From: Candidatus Bipolaricaulota bacterium
GTDB taxonomy: Bacteria; Bipolaricaulota; Bipolaricaulia; UBA7950; UBA9294
Assembly (NCBI GenBank): GCA_003979035.1
Contig: RXOA01000058.1
Span: 1 to 16,098, forward strand
Direction: 5' to 3'
DNA: 16,098 nt
The translations under genes and the position numbers were made by a program. Positions 14,051 through 16,098 of the stretch are shown here, piece by piece; the first letter of the stretch is position 1, and each line of letters begins with the position of its first letter. The notes beneath the pieces are model-generated. The model searched no databases, was not told the origin of the DNA, and saw nothing but the letters and a program-made list of their open reading frames with translations.

Positions 14051-14067
14051 AGTATCGGGATTCCCGA
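14051..14067 (-). promoter_or_regulatory. -10-like GATACT within a TCGGGA palindrome
   Basis: TCGGGA-T-TCCCGA (14055-14067) is a perfect 13-bp palindrome, 65 bases upstream of the gene at 13990. It overlaps GATACT (complement 14051-14056), the same TCCCGATACT string that forms the -10 of the potassium channel promoter. The -35 17 bases away (TTCCCT) is weak, so this may be a regulated promoter or only a small hairpin. Confidence 0.3.
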
Positions 14068-14133
14068 CACAACAGGGAAGAAACGCGGCTCGGAAGAACC
14101 CGACGCGTCAGCTCCGCTCCATGTCAAGTTCTC

Positions 14134-15189
14134 TCACCACAGCAGTCGAACGGCACCCCACACGATCGCCCCCACGCCCAGGATCACCGCGCCGAGGCCG
14201 GCGACCTGGACGGCCCAGTATCTCCGCACGTCCCGCTCAAGCTGCTCGGCCGGCACCAGCTCCGCGATGCTCGTCCGGTGCTCACCGCGTTCCAGTTCCG
14301 CGACCAGGTCGATCACGATCGGCTCTGTGTGGTTTCCCAAGACGTATACATGCGCGACCCGATGGGTCAGGTCGTAGGTCGTGGCATACATCGTGTAGCT
14401 GCCGTTGAACGCGTACGGCCGTGCTCGGGTCACCTGCTCCACAACCTCCGAGACCGCCGGCACCGACAATCTACCAGCAGAAACGAGATCCGTCAGCGCT
14501 TCCTGCCCGTCCTCGAACCGCACGAAGCTGTCGCGGCCGATGAATCGCTCGGGATCGGATGCATTGAACGTCGCGGCCACGAGCACCGAAGAGCCTTCCG
14601 GACGTCGGGTGATGGCCATTTCGCCATCGGGGCCGGGGCTGAGGATCGCCGCATGGCCTGCCGCATCCGCGTAGAGGATCTGGAACCACACGGTGGAGAA
14701 ATCGAATCGCAGCGTCCACGCGATTGCCTCATCGACGGTCGCCGCATTGCGGAGGATGGTGTCGTAGAAGCTGTCCCGTCCGTGAACATACGGGCGTTCG
14801 GGGTGCGAATTCATCGGCTTCTCCGGAACGGCGGTCAGGCTGTAGGCGAGGCCGGCTTCGTTCATTCCCGCCTGGAAACTGCGGTACTGTCCTTGCCACA
14901 GCCAACCCAGGTGCATCCTTCCGAGTTCGCCGTGCAACGGATGGCCAGGCAAAAAGAAGACGTAGCTTCCCGCAGGATTCCCGGCAAGCGGGTGGCCGGC
15001 TCCCGCATCCTCGCAATCGCCGAGGAGCACCAAGCCATCGGATGCCGCCATCAGGCTGGTGCACGAGAACACTCCGATGTGTGCCGGCTCGACCGGAGCT
15101 TCCGCAGTTGCGAGAGCGCTTGCGCAGACAGCGAGGCACCACGCAATGCCCAGCAGCGTGGGGAGGCTCCTCTGCGACAGACGCCTCAT
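14134..15189 (-). CDS. Exported, membrane-anchored Ntn-hydrolase (C45/choloylglycine hydrolase-like amidase)
   Basis: 351 residues from ATG (complement 15187-15189), preceded by GAGGAGG. A signal peptide covers about 1-28 (LAVCASALA). Cys43 in FSCTSLMAASDGLVLLGDCED opens the CTS..DG..LLG pattern of linear-amide C-N hydrolases, where the cysteine becomes the N-terminal nucleophile after processing. Downstream, QAGMNEAGLAYSLTAVP (about 107-123) matches the GMNE.GL motif, and TFNASDPERF (around 210) the later conserved segment. A C-terminal TM (about 326-348, VAGLGAVILGVGAIVWGAV) would anchor it to the membrane with the enzyme outside. The family cleaves amide bonds such as penicillin V, bile salts or N-acyl amines; the substrate here is unknown. 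Its start overlaps the upstream hydrolase stop by four bases (ATGA). Confidence 0.75.
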   Translation of the reverse strand: MRRLSQRSLPTLLGIAWCLAVCASALATAEAPVEPAHIGVFSCTSLMAASDGLVLLGDCEDAGAGHPLAGNPAGSYVFFLPGHPLHGELGRMHLGWLWQGQYRSFQAGMNEAGLAYSLTAVPEKPMNSHPERPYVHGRDSFYDTILRNAATVDEAIAWTLRFDFSTVWFQILYADAAGHAAILSPGPDGEMAITRRPEGSSVLVAATFNASDPERFIGRDSFVRFEDGQEALTDLVSAGRLSVPAVSEVVEQVTRARPYAFNGSYTMYATTYDLTHRVAHVYVLGNHTEPIVIDLVAELERGEHRTSIAELVPAEQLERDVRRYWAVQVAGLGAVILGVGAIVWGAVRLLW

Positions 15190-16098
15190 CCTTCCTCCTC
15201 GATCCGTGCCAGCTCGGCCCATGCGGAAAGCGGTCCCGTCCAGAACCCGCGTTGCGACAGGCAGATGACGGCGCCCTGCAGCCGATCTTGGTTCAGCTTG
15301 AGCTCGATCCAGGTGCGGCAGGGGCATCCGCGCAACACGGCGCTTGTCGGAAGGCCGCCCTGAACCGCCCCCCGCAAGGACGGGCCACCGCCGGCGTTCA
15401 TCAGGATTGTCGAACCTTCCACATAGCTGACATCCTCCAGCCGCTGTTCGGGCGCGCCAGCGATGCGGATCCACGCCCGTCCTTCGTCATCCACTCGCAG
15501 ACGTAGCGAGATGTCCCGCTCGCACGTCTCGATCGATCCCGACCATGTGCCTTCGAGAATGGGCTCTGTGGCGAGGATGCCGTGCACACTCGCTGTTCCG
15601 CTTTCGGAAGGCGTGCAGACGTTCACGAGGTGGTGGGGGATCAGCGCGGAAACAGCGGAGATCGCGATGTTGTCCGCCCACGATCCGTGTGTATTGGTGA
15701 GCACGGCAACGGCGAGATGCTCCTCGGGAACCAAGATCAGAGATGTCCCGATGCCGCACGCCCCACCGGAGTGATCGACGATCTTCAGGCCGTTCCCGAG
15801 AAACCCGATGAACCAACCGATGCCGTAGCCTCCGCCTTCACACTCCCAATCCCTGGTTGGCACGGTGCCCGGAGACGGTGTTTGCATGCATCGAAGGGAC
15901 GAACTCGACAGAAGCTCGGGATCTGTAGACACGCTGCTTCTCTGCCCCAGATGCAGCGCCGCGAAACGGATCAGATCGCTGACGCTGCTGTAGATTGCGC
16001 AGGCGGCAGGGCAATCGCTGGTGGCGGGCGGAACACAGGTTCGGTTGCCATCGTACTTGGCGGCCACGCCGTCTTGATCCGGGCTTGGCGGCCCGACG
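15186..16098 (-). CDS. Serine beta-lactamase-family hydrolase (class C/S12 type), N-terminus outside window
   Basis: The frame is open to the right edge; about 304 C-terminal residues are seen and the S-x-x-K nucleophile lies outside. Family features visible: AIYSSVSDLIRFAALHLGQ near the start of the fragment, equivalent to the SaaDLarf segment of S12 enzymes, then GYGIGWFIGF and DHSGGACGIGTSLILVPEEH, where HSGG takes the place of the K/H-[ST]-G triad, and AVAVLTNTHG. After this catalytic domain a C-terminal region of about 120 residues (WSGSIETCERDISLRLRVDD onward) looks like the beta-sandwich often appended to such esterases and peptidases. Substrates can be esters, D-peptides or beta-lactams. 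It forms an overlapping pair with the amidase gene downstream. Confidence 0.85.
   Translation of the reverse strand, partial: VGPPSPDQDGVAAKYDGNRTCVPPATSDCPAACAIYSSVSDLIRFAALHLGQRSSVSTDPELLSSSSLRCMQTPSPGTVPTRDWECEGGGYGIGWFIGFLGNGLKIVDHSGGACGIGTSLILVPEEHLAVAVLTNTHGSWADNIAISAVSALIPHHLVNVCTPSESGTASVHGILATEPILEGTWSGSIETCERDISLRLRVDDEGRAWIRIAGAPEQRLEDVSYVEGSTILMNAGGGPSLRGAVQGGLPTSAVLRGCPCRTWIELKLNQDRLQGAVICLSQRGFWTGPLSAWAELARIEEEG

Noticed and set aside
14278..15363. 361-codon rightward open frame
   Set aside because: Antisense shadow of the Ntn-hydrolase gene, with low hydrophobic content and many Arg/His residues.

Overview
This is a bacterial chromosomal window with roughly 60% GC. Most genes start behind clear Shine-Dalgarno sequences (AGGAGG, GGGAGG or GGAGG types) and several have sigma-70-like promoters. 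I see no phage genes, transposases, CRISPR arrays, rRNA or tRNA. The mix of genes (a TatT-like lipoprotein-type TPR protein, a CxxC/CxxC zinc-ribbon protein with an RGG tail, Fe-S flavoproteins, a peptidase MA-like protease and many secreted orphans) suggests an uncultured free-living bacterium from a poorly sampled lineage. Bipolaricaulota, Chloroflexota or Spirochaetota-like groups are possible, but the sequence alone does not settle this.

Layout. Positions 1-59 hold the 5' end of a leftward nitroreductase. Positions 60-760 hold one doubtful leftward ORF. A perfect 15-bp palindrome overlaps a -10 box directly in front of a 48-residue rightward membrane protein (761-907) that looks leaderless. 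Positions 1021-4354 are a tight leftward operon of three secreted proteins joined by start/stop overlaps: a TatT-like TPR protein, a glycerophosphodiesterase-family protein with altered catalytic motifs, and a 473-residue protein of unknown family. A 400-bp gap follows, then a leftward MurG-like glycosyltransferase (4758-5807), another gap, and a membrane-anchored zinc protease (6193-6954). Next come the RGG-tailed zinc-ribbon protein with its terminator (7122-7433) and, rightward, a fatty acid desaturase (7815-8846).

Positions 9025-10423 carry two Fe-S flavoprotein-type reductases that converge with only 4 bp between their stops. A leftward two-TM potassium channel with an RCK domain follows (10523-11578), then an apparently 5'-truncated double [4Fe-4S] protein (11685-12200). 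Rightward again are two secreted proteins, a Gly/Asn/Gln-rich repeat protein (12461-12916) and a YbjN-like protein (12991-13482). The window ends with leftward genes: a three-TM membrane protein (13586-13990), a membrane-anchored Ntn-hydrolase-type amidase (14134-15189), and upstream of it with a 4-nt overlap the C-terminal part of a serine beta-lactamase-family hydrolase (15186 to the window edge).

Theme. Many products are exported or membrane-bound: TatT-like, GDPD-like, the unknown 473-residue protein, the protease, the Gly-rich and YbjN-like proteins, and the two hydrolases. Together with lipid and ion functions (desaturase, glycosyltransferase, K+ channel) the region reads as an envelope and accessory-metabolism neighbourhood, not a single known pathway. 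The points most worth checking are the GDPD-like protein with lost catalytic residues in its operon with the unknown protein, the RGG/zinc-ribbon protein, the leaderless small membrane protein under a palindrome, and the flavoprotein with an added C2H2-like finger.
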